Below, in pieces: positions 8,928 through 20,194 of a stretch of 64,000 nucleotides of DNA (its first letter is position 1; each line of letters opens with the position of its first letter). Below the pieces are notes generated by a model. It saw nothing but the letters and a program-made list of their open reading frames with translations. It did no database searches and had not been told where the DNA came from. The stretch comes from Tridacna crocea (lineage: Eukaryota; Mollusca; Bivalvia; Cardiida; Cardiidae), in NCBI GenBank assembly GCA_943736015.1, contig OX031062.1, forward strand, positions 29,547,462 to 29,611,461, written 5' to 3'. A program made the translations under genes and the position numbers.

Positions 8928-11900
8928 CTACAAATGGAATATTCATGTAATATTATTTAGTGGTACAGAAAATTTCCAATTCCAGGTTGATTCATACATA
9001 TAAAAAGACCTGTTACAGTACAAATCAAAGTACTAAAAATGCTGATGTGGCATTTTTAGCTCACCTGAGCACAATGTGCTCAAGGGGAGCTTTTTGGATC
9101 ACCTAGTGTCTGTCGTCAACAATTCTTTAAACATCAACTCCTCCTAAACCACTCCGCCAATTTGGACCAAACTTGGCTGGAATGTTCCTTGGGAGGTCCT
9201 CTTTAAAAAATGTTCACAGAATTTGATTCCGTCAAAAACTCTGGTTGCCATAGCAATGAAACGGAATTTTTTAGGAAATTTTTTAAAAATTTTCTTCTCT
9301 GAAACCGCTGGCCAGATTTTAAAATAATTTCTCAGAGATGTTCCTTGGGTGACCCTTTTCAAAAACAGTTCGTGAAATTTTGATCCGTCAAGAAACATGG
9401 CTCTGGTGAATGGGGGCTTCTTGCACTATACAGAAATGACGAAATTCTTAAAAATTCTTCTTCTCTGAAACCGCTGGCCAGATTTTAAAATAATTTCACA
9501 GATATGTTCCTTGGGTGACTCTTTTCAAAAATTGTTCGTGAAATTTTGATCAGTCAAGAAACATGGCCCTGGTGAATGGGAGCTTCTTGCACTATACAGA
9601 AATGAAGAAATTCTTAAAAATTCTTCTTCTCTGAAACAGCTGGTCAGATTTTGAAATAGTTCCACAGAGATGTTCCTTGGGTGACCCTTTTCAAAATTTG
9701 TTTGTGAAATTTTGATTCGTCAAGAAACATGGCTCTGGTGAATGGGGGCTACTTGCACTATAGGGCAATGAAGAAATTCTTAAAAATTCTTCTTCTCTAA
9801 AATGGCTTGTCAGATTTTGGAAAAATTTCACAGAGATATTCGTTTGGTGACCCTTTTAAAAATTCGTTCGTGAAAGTTTGATTCGTCGAGAAACATTGCT
9901 CTGGTGAATGGGGGCTACTTGCACTATATGGAAATGAAGAATTTCTTGAAAATTCTTCTTCTCTGAAACGGCTGATCAGATTTGAAAATTATTTCAAGGA
10001 AATATTCCTTGAATGACTTTTTTCAAAATTTGTTCCCAAAATTTTGATAGGTCAAGAAACATGGCTCTGGTGAATGGGGACTACTTGCACTGTACAGAAA
10101 TTAAGAAACTCCTAAAAATTCTTCTTTTCTGAAACTGCTGCTCAGATTTTGAAAGGACTTTTACGGGTGACCTTTTAAAAATTGCTTGGCAAAATAATGA
10201 TTTTGTTTCCAGTATTTCAATACCTTCAAAAAAAAAGACTATGGGCCTCTAAAAAATTCAGGTGAGCGATCCAGGGCCATCTTGGCCCTCTTGTTTCAAG
10301 GAAGCCATAGTGCGGAATCAATAATCTAAAAATTAAACTTTTCAAATATTAACCTGAAAATCAACCTCTAAACAAAGTAATACATCTTTTTTTTTTTTGG
10401 GGGGGGGGGTTTAAAGGGACATTACTGGTGCCAAAGTTTGCATTATTTGTGTTATGGTGGTCACTCCTTGATGATTCAGGTACAGTCGGAAGTAACGTCC
10501 CTTGATGTTTGGATGTATGACAGATAGATAGAGAAACCATATAAGTATATCAAAATGACTTTATAACTGTAACCTATATTGTTAAATTTACAAATTTCAT
10601 TGTTTCCTTCTTGATTTCATCAAATCAATTCTTCTATAATGATATCCCTTTTCCCATAATGTTTTCATCACCACTTTACCACGCAACAACTTTCAGAATT
10701 GTAACAATTGAAAACACGTCCAGACAACAAACTGAATATGGCCAAATGATTTTTCTCTGAAGGTAAAAAAAAAAAAGATTGTGGGAAAAGGAGAAAATAC
10801 TGGTTACCTTTTTTCCTGAAGGCTATTAAAACATGGGATTGTGAGGTTAAAAGTTAAACCTTGCAGACCTTAGACATTACACCAGAACATAAAAAAAAAA
10901 AAATGAGATTTTCAATCTCACCATCTGAATGTGAGGCTTATCAGAGTCTATCTGTTCAATATCGTAGGTACCAGTAGGCTCATTTTCAAGTTGTTTCTGT
11001 AATTCTTGATTTGCAGATGCAATCTTTGGTAGAAAATCTCTCACTTGATCCAAAACTGTTGAAGAAACAATTTGACAGAATGATGAAAGTGATACTTTGC
11101 AACTGAGCTACCCATATTAACACATGGTGTATTGCAGGTAAATAAAATCTTTACTATTTGACGCCTACACTTGTCCATATGTAAGGCTAAAATGGTGGAA
11201 TTTGCCTTTGACACAGCAGAAAATCCTGGGGGAAAAAGGAAAAAATGCTGCATGTCGGCAAGTTCTCTTTTACTCGGAATGTTTTCAAATGTCTTTAGTT
11301 TAACCCATTACCACACAATCCCTACTTTTGACACCTCTGAGAAAGAAACCTGTAGAAAACATTGTGGAAAAAGGAGAAAATGCTGGTTACCAGCATTTTC
11401 TCCTTTTCCCACAAAGTTTTCTACCCTTCACAAAACGAATTTTAAATTTTCAGTCACTTTTATTTTGTCGTCTGCAAATGCTTTCGATTTGGACAAGCCA
11501 AAAATTTTGTTGTGTGGTAATGAGTTAAGGGTTGTTAAAACACTGGAATGTTTGTACAACATACATGAAGAAATACAACTGAAGAATAAAGACAAAAAGT
11601 TCAGATTCTATAAAAGGAAGTTCTCAGTTGTGTAACACAATGTATTTACCTGGACATCCTGATTTAATTCATATTAACCCTTTCCCAAGCGATGAATTTT
11701 GGACTAGCCCAAATTAACAGCATCTGTAGACAACAAATTCAGAATTGGTACAAAGTAGCTATAGGTCTCTGATATGGTCTAAAACATTGTGGGAAAAGGA
11801 GAAAATGCTGGTTATCAGCATTTTCTCTTTTTCTCGCAATGTTTTCAAAAGGCTTCTCCTTTAAGGTCGTGAAAACCAGGGATTGTTTAGTAAAGGGTTA

Positions 11901-14900
11901 AGGATAGGGCATCCCAATGGAATTCATGTAACGTTGCCCCTTTCATTCTACAAATTCAGGTTATCAATAACTGATGCAGAGAACCAGTATCTTTCAGCCA
12001 ATCCATTACGGATTACCCGTGTCTTAGCCAAATCAGTATGTTTTTTGGCAATGAAAGGCAATATTACAGGAATCCACATTAGGGTACCCTATCCTTAATC
12101 CTTTTCCAAACGACAAATTTTAGACTCTTCCGAACCAAAAAGTTTGCAGACAACAATTTAAGATTTGGAGAAAATGGCAGAAAGTTCATAAAAAGGGTAG
12201 AAAACACTGTGGAAAAAGGAGAAATTGCTTGTTACAAGCAATTTCTCCTTTTCCCAAAGTGTAACTTACCGTATATGCTCGACTATAAGAGTTTAACGCA
12301 TCTCCTGGAAAAGATTTTTAAGTGGCTAAATTTGAAAAAATCCTTTTAAAATACTGGTGATCAGCATGTATGTAAAATTTAATACATGTAAAAACTTTTA
12401 CAATCCACATCATTTAAAGCACAGGTTTGTTTAGGCTTAAAAGAAATCCATCTTTGTTATAGTACCTGTATATGTGATAAAGGTTGCACTCTCAACCTTC
12501 TGACTACATTAGAGACCTCATAGGCACACACACCTATGCTATTCACATTTTTTGACATTATTCTTATTTCTATCCTACAAAGAAAGTTCATGAAGGCTGC
12601 AAATTCCTGCAATCCTTGTTTCAATGAGCTCCTACCTTTTATTTGAACTTCCATTTTTTTTAATGTACACTTTTTTTTATAAACAATCTATATAGTGATG
12701 ATGATGATGATGATTACGATTGTATTTTTATGTAATAAAATTTTGTACCAAACTGTTTCTGAATTTTCGAACTTTTCAGTCATTAGTATAATTCTTGACT
12801 TACACAAGCGCTGTTAAAGCCAGTGAATAAAACAAGAATGTATTGCCAGTATTTCAAGCCACAATTTTGAATATCCTGATTTTACTATATACCGTAATTC
12901 CCCTAAGTATTCGGACACCCTAAATTTTCGGACACCATTAATTATTTTCCGAAATAATTTATTTTTTGTCCCTAAGTTCGGACACTTGGTAAAATAATTG
13001 TCCCTAAATTTTCGGACACGAAATTATGATGGTTTAGAAGACGCGCAGAACTCTACCAAACAACAAATTAAAATGATTTAAAAGTTGACGAAGACCCGCT
13101 ACACTCTTTCCCAAACAACAAATTAAAATGGTTTAGAAGTTGACGAAGACCCGCTATACTCTTTCCCAAACAACAAATTAAAATGGTTCAGAAGATCGAC
13201 GAAGGTCTGCAATACTCTTTCCCAGACAACAAATTAAAGACTCGTCCAAACTGAAAGAGTTTGCATACGACAAAGGCTTGTTTGGGATATGGTAAACTTT
13301 TACCAAACGAAAATGTTATTGGACTTGATAAAATGCAAAGGATTCGCAGACGACAACTACATTTTGCTAAAATGATTTTTGATTGGATAACGAAGAAAAC
13401 GGTGGGGGAAGAGGAGAAAATAATTAATTCCAGCGTTTTCTCCTTTTCCAACAATGCTTTCAAAAGGTTTTACCCCATGATCGTTTAAAGTCGTGATTGT
13501 GTGGTAAAGAGTTAATTAGCAAGTACCTGAGAAGAGTGAAACGATCTATGTTTTAAGCTTAAATCCTTTGTTTTGTATCTGATTGATCGCTGTAGACTGA
13601 ATGCAGGTGCTAATTTGTGTCACACAGGCTGTATATATTTAGTCCAATACCCGTGACGCATTAAAGATGTAAATCTTATCTATAAACGCTATAAGATACA
13701 CTTTTAATGCATAACGGGATGGCTAGTTGTAACGACCTGTACACAGACATGTTGGCATGGAGACAAGCACGTGTATGGGTGACGTCACCAGGTTTAGTCA
13801 GGTCAAGAATAACCCTTATCACGACCATGATTTAGGATTGTTTAGCGAAGTAACTATTTGCGTTCGAATACGTAACTGTGTGAACTCTTTTTACAAGTAA
13901 GTTTTATTAATCCATAAAGGTCAATCTCATGTCAGTTCTTTTCGGGAAATATATGCCTTACTGTATGTTGTACATACGATGTCTATTGAAGGATATGTTG
14001 TTGTTGGAAAGAGATTTCCCGAAATTTTCGGACAGTCGCACAAATAATTTAATAAGTTTTCGGACACCAAAAAAAATAATTATTTTTTTCCGTCCGAATA
14101 CTTAGGGGAATTACGGTATATAAACAGATTATGTCAAGTGAAAAAGGATAAAAAAAGAGCTTCGCAAAGTAATGCATATATGCCTAAAGGGGCTTATCAG
14201 TGAAATGGCTTAAAATCTAAAACGCCTGCAGATATCCAAATTCTAAAATTCTAACATGCACAACTACACATCATGGGATTCATTGTGGTTAGTTTGAACT
14301 TATTCCAATGAAAACTGTTGGAGGAATTGGGTGCAAAAAAAATTGCTAATGGATAGACAGAGAGGCAGATGGACAGATGACCCAGGCCATAACAAAATAG
14401 GACATTTCAGGCATATAAAAAGACTTACCGGAACTTGTTTCATGTTTGAATGACTGTCGTAGCTCCTCTAGGGTTTTACCTTTCTTATTTACTAACAGTT
14501 TCTGTTCTGCAATGCATAAAAGAATATTCAAAATATGTATCTCTACTCCACTTTGCTTTTTGATATATAGGTACAAATGTAAATTAAGAAAACATCAATA
14601 TAAGTGTTTGAAAAATCATGATCAGAAAACTATTAGAATATTTGCTATTCAATTCTCCAGTTATTGCTTTAACCCATTACCAAACAATCCCTACTTTTGA
14701 CACCCCTGAGGAGAAGCCCTTAGAAAAACATTGTGGGAAAAGGAGAAAATGCTGGTAACCAGCATTTTCTCCATTTCCCACAATGTTTTCTACCATTCAC
14801 AAAACAAATTTACATTTCGAATGAAAAGAAAATGTAATATTTTGACCTGATCATATTAAAGGTGGGTATTTAGAATTTTCACATCACACCAAATTAAGAA

Positions 14901-15552
14901 ATATAGATGTCGCTGAAATTTATATGAAAAAACAATACAAATCATCAGTAATTAAGATTCGTAAAATTACGAAAAAAAATTTTTTGGGTGGTATTCCCTT
15001 AAAAGGCTACGTAGCCTTTTAAGCTATTTTTAGATTTCCCGCCAAAATAAAAAAAATCATTGTGGGAATGTTAAATGACTTGCACGTGACTAATGACTAT
15101 TAAATTCCATAACATAACAAACATGTAATTATTTTCCATAATGTCCAGAACTTCAGATGCTATGTTTGAAGCTTCGTCTGTATATTTCTGGTATGTAAAT
15201 AAGCGAGTTGCTGATGTAAAAATAGACCGTGTTTCCCTTCAGTGTCGACCTGGGCAGAAGTAAATCTCTAATTTTTGTAGTTGTTGGGTGGTTTTGGACT
15301 ACTGGGATTCAATGAATGAAAATTATAAGGCTTTGGGAGTATATGGATGAATTTTTTGTATTTTTGTAAAATTTTTGTTCCAAGATCTGAAGGGCCACCT
15401 TTAAACTTAGAGTATCCATATTCGTCCGGATATGTGTACTCGGCGAATACATGTAGGATTAAACACGTGAGTAACGTTAAAATAGATAACCTACGATATG
15501 CAAATGGATTGCTGTTTAACACCACACTTTTGTTATTATTTTCTACATCCAT
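8742..15552 (-). CDS. NOPCHAP1: NOPCHAP1 (C12orf45) homologue, 4-exon gene
   Basis: Joined exons 15552-15495, 14506-14429, 11055-10922 and 8927-8742 give 456 nt, or 151 residues plus stop. Signature blocks in order are EQKLLVNKKGKTLEEL-like in exon 2, VLDQVRDFLPKIASANQEL across the exon 2/3 join, YDIEQI, then HIQM/DLALFEEDN across the exon 3/4 join, followed by an acidic Ser/Asp tail. In vertebrates this protein links NOP58 to the RUVBL1/2 ATPases during box C/D snoRNP assembly. The human protein is about 185 residues, so this one is a little short. All splice sites are GT-AG and every phase fits. Exon 1 is the weakest part. The introns hold an E549 element, a Tc1/mariner-like element and a Helitron-like array. 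Naming rests on motif memory; a protein search would confirm it. Confidence 0.82.
9057..10296 (+). mobile_element. Helitron/pearl-like unit with 166-bp tandem array
   Basis: Starts TAGCTCACCTGAGCACAATG (a small hairpin, TGAGCAC..GTGCTCA) and ends CAGGTGAGCGAT, hairpin GGGCCATCTTGGCCC, TCTTGTT. Inside are about six tandem units of 166 bp marked by CTCTGAAACCGCTGGCC (9297, 9463, 9629 and on). It lies in intron 3 of the NOPCHAP1 gene. No TSD is visible. Assignment to the pearl/HINE group is from end structure and known bivalve examples. Confidence 0.75.
10297..10667. other. Intron sequence, no feature
   Basis: Part of NOPCHAP1 intron 3. It holds a T/G run (TTTTTTTTTTGGGGGGGGGG near 10390) and otherwise unremarkable A/T-rich DNA. 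Confidence 0.4.
10668..10856 (-). repeat. Degenerate h1 element, one arm lost
   Basis: ACTTTACCACGCAACAAC start, and left arm GTGGGAAAAGGAGAAAATAC. After GGTTACC the opposite arm is deleted. Confidence 0.6.
10922..11055 (-). CDS. NOPCHAP1: NOPCHAP1 exon 3
   Basis: Acceptor TTTCTTCAACAG, donor GTGAGA. 134 nt, read as two bases plus 44 codons. Encodes LDQVRDFLPKIASANQELQ and ends HIQM at phase 0. Confidence 0.88.
11163..11299 (-). repeat. Degenerate h1 remnant
   Basis: Weak arms (GGGGGAAAAAGGAAAAAATG, TTCTCTTTTACTCGGAATG) abutting the next copy at a TTAA. Confidence 0.5.
11300..11528 (+). repeat. h1 element, intact
   Basis: 229 bp between TTAA at 11300 and 11525. The core GCTGGTTACCAGC is intact. 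Confidence 0.9.
11674..11901 (-). repeat. h1-like element, first of a three-element stack
   Basis: TTAA at 11674 and 11898. Core GCTGGTTATCAGC. The right TTAA is also the left TTAA of the next element. Confidence 0.85.
11898..12098. repeat. G201: separate TTAA family with long TIRs
   Basis: 201 bp. The ends are inverted repeats: TTAAGGATAGGG at the left and CCCTATCCTTAA at the right, with similarity continuing about 40 bp inwards (..CAATGGAATTC against ..TAATGTGGATTC). There is no central palindrome. It shares its left TTAA with the h1 copy before it and its right TTAA with the h2 copy after it. Only one copy was noticed in the window. Confidence 0.75.
12095..12262 (-). repeat. h2 element, truncated after the palindrome
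   Basis: TTAA at 12095. Core ATTGCTTGTTACAAGCAAT pairs perfectly. Everything after CCCAAAGTGT is missing. Confidence 0.75.
12263..12889. other. Intron DNA with GAT microsatellite
   Basis: NOPCHAP1 intron 2. Contains a short GAT repeat near 12696-12715. No other element boundary is clear. Confidence 0.45.
13028..13250. repeat. 55-bp tandem repeat derived from an h2 end
   Basis: CAACAAATTAAAATG recurs at 13061, 13116, 13171 and, diverged, 13227. Each unit contains CTCTTTCCCAAACAAC, which is the terminal sequence of h2 elements, so the array seems to have grown from an element end. Confidence 0.7.
13292..13515 (-). repeat. h1 element inside the Tc1/mariner-like element
   Basis: Diverged reverse h1 copy. 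Arms GTGGGGGAAGAGGAG and CTCCTTTTCCAACAATG, loop TAATTAATTCCAGCG. It ends at TTAA 13512. Confidence 0.7.
14119..14428. other. NOPCHAP1 intron 2 sequence next to exon 2
   Basis: About 310 bases of A/T-rich DNA with no recognisable element. It ends at the exon 2 donor GTAAGT (14428-14423). Confidence 0.4.
14429..14506 (-). CDS. NOPCHAP1: NOPCHAP1 exon 2
   Basis: Acceptor TTATGCATTGCAG and strong donor GTAAGTCT. 78 nt, read as two bases, 25 codons and one base. Encodes QKLLVNKKGKTLEELRQ then SFKHETSS. Confidence 0.85.
14669..14859 (+). repeat. h1 element, right side replaced
   Basis: TTAA at 14669 and an intact palindrome. The right flank after ACAAAACAAATTTACAT is not h1 sequence. It ends at a TTAA shared with E549. 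Confidence 0.7.
14856..15404 (+). repeat. E549 TTAA element, full length
   Basis: 549 bp between TTAA sites at 14856 and 15401. Ends TTAAAGGTGGGTATTTAG and GGGCCACCTTTAA are inverted. A 24-bp palindrome, TTAAAAGGCTACGTAGCC.., sits about 145 bp in. Other copies are at 30038, 58318, 62882 and 63032. It lies in NOPCHAP1 intron 1, 91 bases from exon 1. Short ORFs crossing it are by-products. Confidence 0.92.
15495..15552 (-). CDS. NOPCHAP1: NOPCHAP1 exon 1 (proposed)
   Basis: ATG at 15552-15550. 19 codons (MDVENNNKSVVLNSNPFAY) plus one base, then donor GTAGGT. Phase fits exon 2 and gives ..AYQQKLLV. The family's N-terminus is poorly conserved, so this start is chosen on phase, donor and ATG only. 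Confidence 0.5.
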
Positions 15553-15604
15553 CGTTTCATCAAATAGGAGTCAAACTGTTTCTGAAATTCATTTCATTGA
15601 TGAT

Positions 15605-16366
15605 TTTGATACTTGATTTTTTATGTTGTTGTTGTACTATTTGAAGTTGTTGTTTCTGCGGTTGTTGTTGTTTGCGGAGAAATCAAAGCACTGCGTGCAG
15701 CTAGGCGCGACTCACTGACTAAAAGCGGGCAAGGTAGATCAAGATTAGAATGCTCAGAACGTGCGATCTGATCTTAGATATACTCTGTTCGATAAATGGA
15801 TATTTTTATTTAAAAATGAAATGAAATAACTTAATTCGGAATTTTATTATCTGCTTGATAATGTTATTTAATTAATACATGTATATCGGGAGAAGAGCCA
15901 AGATATGATTAGGTATCTCCAACATAATAACTCAAAACGACTGACTTAAAATTCTCAAAATTAAAGATTGTGAACTTACTTTTAATGATGACTAGCGAGC
16001 TGTGGAAGATCTTGGACCAGACTGCAAATTTTTCGGTCTGGTTCAGGCTTCAGGGGCGTAGCACTTTGGCTGTATGAAAAAAAAAAAAGCGCAGTTGCGT
16101 ACAGTTGACAAAAAGGGAAAGAGAGAAAAGGAAGACTATTTTGCTTAAAAAAAAAAGTCACCAGAGGACACCAAACAGTTTCGACAATTCAGACGTTTTC
16201 TGGATGAGGTCCGCTCAAGATACCCCTTCCTATGACGTTATTTTTTCGTTTAATTTATTTTGCCGGACAAGCTATGCACCCGGGATTATTTTTCACAGTG
16301 GATTTTTATCATAAAATGATACTTTATGTTTCTGTGTAGTTTACCTATAGTTTCTAAACATTTCAT
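15605..16366. other. Presumed upstream/promoter region of NOPCHAP1
   Basis: Contains TTGTTGTTGTT-type simple sequence near 15620-15670 and two diverged GATCAGACTGCA-type dyads (15738-15790, 16005-16050). A GTAAGT donor lies on the minus strand near 15980, but no ATG-led frame accompanies it. Confidence 0.4.
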
Positions 16367-16593
16367 GTAAACTCTTTTCCAAACGACAAAATTGTAGACT
16401 GGTCCAAATTGAAAGCATCTGCAGACGACAAAATAAAAGTGACCGAAAATTTGAAATTTGGTGTGAGAAGGGTAGAAAACATTGCGGGAAAAGGAAAAAA
16501 TGCTGGTTATTAGCATTTTCTCCTTTTCCCACAGGGTTTTCAAAAGGCTTCTATCTCTGGGTCGTAAAAACCAGGTATTGTTTGCGAAAAGTA
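16367..16593 (-). repeat. h1 element
   Basis: Reverse copy with core GCTGGTTATTAGCAT and left arm TTGCGGGAAAAGG. Both outer TTAA sites are mutated (GTAA at 16367). Confidence 0.75.
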
Positions 16594-17380
16594 TCGGCCA
16601 AGTCAGTATGAGCAGTCCGTGCAGCCTCGCCTGGGCAAAACTTTTTTCGCTATCGGAAATTTTTCTGTATCTCTTTTTCGCTATAGGTAAATTTTCTGTA
16701 TGTCAAAGGACCAGTGTACATGTACTTTTATGTGATATCTTGCATGGTATCATACATCACGGAGATACATTAAGCCCCCTTTTGTCAGAGTATGGCTTTT
16801 TTTAAATAAATAAAACAAAGAATTTTCTCATATAGGAATGGTTGATAAACACGGACCCCGAGGCTACAGTATATGGTCAAATGTCTGCGACATAATCAAA
16901 GTTCTATGACCATGGTGTTGGTTTCTTTCAAATAGAGTAGAAGAGTATTTTCTGGCTTATGAATGGAAACCACCCATCTTAAACTAGTTGAATTGTCCCC
17001 TTGGTGATCTGAATAGACCGTTCGACTAGTTGTAAGTGATTCATGTTGACGTATTCACTCTTCCAGGGACTGCAAATGATCACTAACCCTTGTTGTATGT
17101 TTTTTTTTTGTTGTAGCCTATGTCGATGTAGCACAAATATAGTATTATATATGAATCTATTCAGAAGAATGAAACATATATGTACATCAACAATATAACT
17201 ACAACTACTACACTACGCAAGAAGGGTAGGGCATTGAAAGACATACATACGTCGAATCAGCGATAAACCTAACGTGTTTATGTTTTTACCTTTTCAAACA
17301 AGTTAGATTACATGTACACAACGATGGATATTTCTCACAATTTGCTAATTCTGACGAATCTGTCAAGAATCACACTTGTG
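16594..17380. other. No gene or repeat recognised
   Basis: About 790 bases. Contains a local direct repeat (TTTTTCGCTAT twice, near 16647 and 16675). No splice-bounded open frame was found on either strand. Confidence 0.4.
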
Positions 17381-18716
17381 AACAAGAGGACCATGATGGT
17401 CCAATATCGCTCACGTGAATACTAAGCAGTAAAGGTCTACAATGAAGATAATGACCAAATATTGAGGTTCAAGGGCAAATGATATTGAAACAAGAGCGGC
17501 AAATTGTCGCAATATATGCAATCCCACCGCCAGTCGTCAAGGAGATATAATAGTTGCAAAGGGCAACAATCATGTTTACCAAATCTAAAGTCAATTTGAC
17601 TTGAGACTTCAAAATTCTACACTGGACAAGCAAAAACTACAGTAAGAATGAAGATCAAAGTGAAGTTATTCAAAATCTGTGCTTGGTAGAATTATTGTCC
17701 TTGCACACGGTAATATTGCAACAAACATGCTTACCAATTTTGAAGTCGTTCTGATATGAGATGACAAAGTTATATTCCAGACAAGCAATAAATGCAGACT
17801 CATGTGAGATTTTATCGAGACAAACATTTTCTAACTAATTTTCAATTCAGCTTAGCAAAGAATGTGGTCCCTAGAGTGCTCACAAGAAGATTTATAAAGA
17901 TTTCCCTCCTTATCTGTGAAATGTGAGACCGACAACATAGGGCTAACTTTCACACCAGGGCCATAATTTGAAGTATTTTGGTAGAGGTCCACTAGATAAG
18001 CTACATGCCAAATATGAAAGCTCTAGCCCTCATGGTTTTGGACCAGAACATTTTCTTTATCGCTATGTGAAAGCTCTAGCCCTCATGGTTTGGGACAAGA
18101 AGATTTTCTTTATCGCTATGTGAAATTCGAGATCCCACAACACAGGGCCATTTTCAACTAGGGTAATAATTTGAGGTATTTTGGTAGACGGCCACTAGAT
18201 GATGCTACATGCCAAATATGAAAGCTCCTTTACCATTTGGGACAAAGAGATTTCTAAAGATTTTCTTCTTTATCTCGATGTAAAATCTGAGACCCACAAC
18301 ATAGGGCCAATTTTTTACATCAGGGCCATAATTTGAAGTATTTTGGTAGAGGGCCACTAGATGATGCTACATGCCAAATATGAAAGCTCTGGCAGTCACC
18401 ATTTCCAAGGGACAAAAAGATTTTTAAAGATTTCCTTCCCTATATCTATGTAAAACCCAAGACCATCAACAAAGGGCTAATTTTTACACCAGGGCCATAA
18501 TTTGAAGTATTTTGGTAGAGTGCCACTAGATGATGCTGCATGCCAAATATGAAAGTTCTAGATAGCCCTTACGGTTTGGGACAAGAATATTTTTAAAAAT
18601 GTCCTTCTTTATCTCTATGTGAAATCTGAGAACCCACAACATAGGGCCATTTTCAACAATAGGGCCATAATTTTAAGTATTTTGGTAGAAGGTAGACTAC
18701 GTGCTCAGGTGAGCTA
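17381..18716 (-). mobile_element. Helitron/pearl-like unit with about 165-bp array
   Basis: Inverted relative to 9057-10296: it begins on the minus strand at AGCTCACCTGAGCAC (18715) and ends with hairpin GGACCATCATGGTCC and TCTTGTT at 17381. The internal monomer, marked by CTACATGCCAAATATGAAAG (18001, 18205, 18367 and on), is unrelated to the monomer of the first unit. One segment is locally duplicated at 18021-18122. Confidence 0.75.
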
Positions 18717-19412
18717 AAAAACGATATAGCGGTAATTACTGTTACAAATAGGTCGTTCACGAATTGTCACGTGCAATGATTTCCCACTATTACGACTGGC
18801 CAGTGCCATGAGTGCATAGCGATACTTTGGTAACTTGTTTAGTGCATGTCGATAGCAAGAAGATAAGCATCGATGTGTAAATGGATTCTTGTAACAGAAC
18901 GTATATATAAAGAAAGTTCATTTTGATGAAATAAATAGGTTGTGCATAGTCTTAGCCAAGGTTGAAACAGAGGCACAAAGTGCCGATGAAGGAGCAGGGA
19001 TCGTACATGTACCCTGGTAGGAGGGAGAGGGAGTTATTTTTTTTAAAGAATAGAAGAATTCTGTATTCATAAAAGCAACAATCCAAACCAAATATTTGGC
19101 ATGAAAAGGCGTGTAGATCAAGAGAAAAATTCAGCTCATGTAGATTCTATAAGATTTTGTGATTACAACTTTGGTCAAGGAATGTCAATATCGGCTTTAT
19201 TCTTTAACATGTAGAAAACTATGAAATAGGAGTTATCTCCCTTACATTATAATTCACTCTCCGAGTTTCCTGGAGTTCCATAACTTTCTTCAGTTTTCCA
19301 ACTTCTTACAGCAAGATGGTGGTGGTAGGGCAAGCTTAAGGTAATTGATAAGCTACTTTCCTCATTTCTAAGCCACTGTTAGAAATGATTTTAATAATCC
19401 AACGGTCCCATA
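18717..19412. other. Mostly single-copy DNA; weak exon-like segment on minus strand
   Basis: At 18918-19018 (minus) a tract CTCCCTCTCCCTCCTACCAG is followed by an open frame reading GTCTIPAPSSALCASVSTLA and ending ..FISSK. It could be a last exon, but two frames are plausible and no partner was proven. Confidence 0.3.
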
Positions 19413-19639
19413 ACCTGTTACACCCACAGCAAAATTTTAGACGTATCCAAATAGAAAGCATTTGCAGACGACAATTTCAAAGTGGCTCAAATGGTGCAAC
19501 TTTGCTTTGTTAGAGTAAAAAACTTTGTAGGAAAAGGAGGAAATGCTGATTACCTGCATTATTCTTCTTTTCCCACAATGTTTTCTAAAGGCTACTTCCT
19601 CAAGGGGGTTAAAAGTCATCATTGTGTGGTAAAGGGATA
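19413..19639 (-). repeat. h1-like element
   Basis: Reverse copy with arms TTGTAGGAAAAGGAGG and TTCTTTTCCCACAATG. The ends have drifted (GATAA on the right). Confidence 0.7.
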
Positions 19640-19857
19640 AATGATGAACCCAGCAGGTAGACGGTAAATGATTGTCGTCAGCAAGTCATATTCTAAGATT
19701 CAACCTTTCTGCTTCAAGGCATTACCATCCTGTACAGAATAAACTTTAATAAATTGTTCGTAAAATAAAACTGGCTTCCAATAGAGTATCAAATGAGAAA
19801 AAAAGCTATAAACAATCAGAGGGCGTGATGGTATTCTGAATCCATTACTTTCCATTG

Positions 19858-19932
19858 AAACCCTATGTTGTGGGTATTCATTAGAATCGTCCCGATGAGA
19901 TGATTCTAATGAGTACCAACAACATAGGGTTT
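19858..19932. repeat. Imperfect inverted repeat
   Basis: AACCCTATGTTGT..ATTCATTAGAATC at the left is answered by GATTCTAATGAGTACCAACA..CATAGGGTTT at the right, with a loop of about 12 bases. Confidence 0.7.
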
Positions 19933-20022
19933 AGTGGAGCATTATCAATATTTTCAATTTTGAAATCAAAATCACTCCCTCTCTCTGGAGCTCTGAGCAA
20001 TACATCTGTGTTAAAATCTAGC
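19881..20022 (-). CDS. Candidate exon B of an unknown minus-strand gene
   Basis: Acceptor GAATGTAAAACAG at 20023. The frame continues in phase from exon A and reads LDFNTDVLLRAPERGSDFDF then KIENIDNAPLNPMLL, closing at TAA 19881-19883 or splicing at GTACTC near 19916. Its 3' part overlaps an inverted repeat. The family is not recognised. Confidence 0.45.
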
Positions 20023-20194
20023 CTGTTTTACATTCCATGTTTCATAAAATTTTTAATATTTCAAGAGGAAAAGTCTGTACAAGTACTTTTGTTTTACTGG
20101 ACATCTTTGAACAGTTTCTAAATATAGACTTTACAGAACAGGAGTCATGCAGGGTTTTTCCACAGACTTGTCAACAAGAAGTGTCCGGGCTTAC

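Larger units (their letters stand above)
12890..14118. mobile_element. Tc1/mariner-like non-autonomous element
   Basis: Inverted ends CCGTAATTCCCCTAAGTATT (left, 12892) and AATACTTAGGGGAATTACGG (right, to 14116) are flanked by TA on both sides, as in Tc1/mariner insertion. GGACACC motifs recur inside both ends. There is no transposase ORF. The interior holds a 55-bp tandem repeat (13028-13250), an h1 copy (13292-13515) and about 480 bases of apparently single-copy DNA. It sits in NOPCHAP1 intron 2. Confidence 0.8.

Noticed and set aside
15268-15404. ORFs across E549 copies
   Set aside because: They run through transposon ends and are not shared between copies.
15960-16070. Minus-strand GTAAGT donor as NOPCHAP1 exon 1
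   Set aside because: The frame that fits exon 2 has no ATG before an upstream stop, and the DNA is a diverged GATCAGACTGCA-type dyad.
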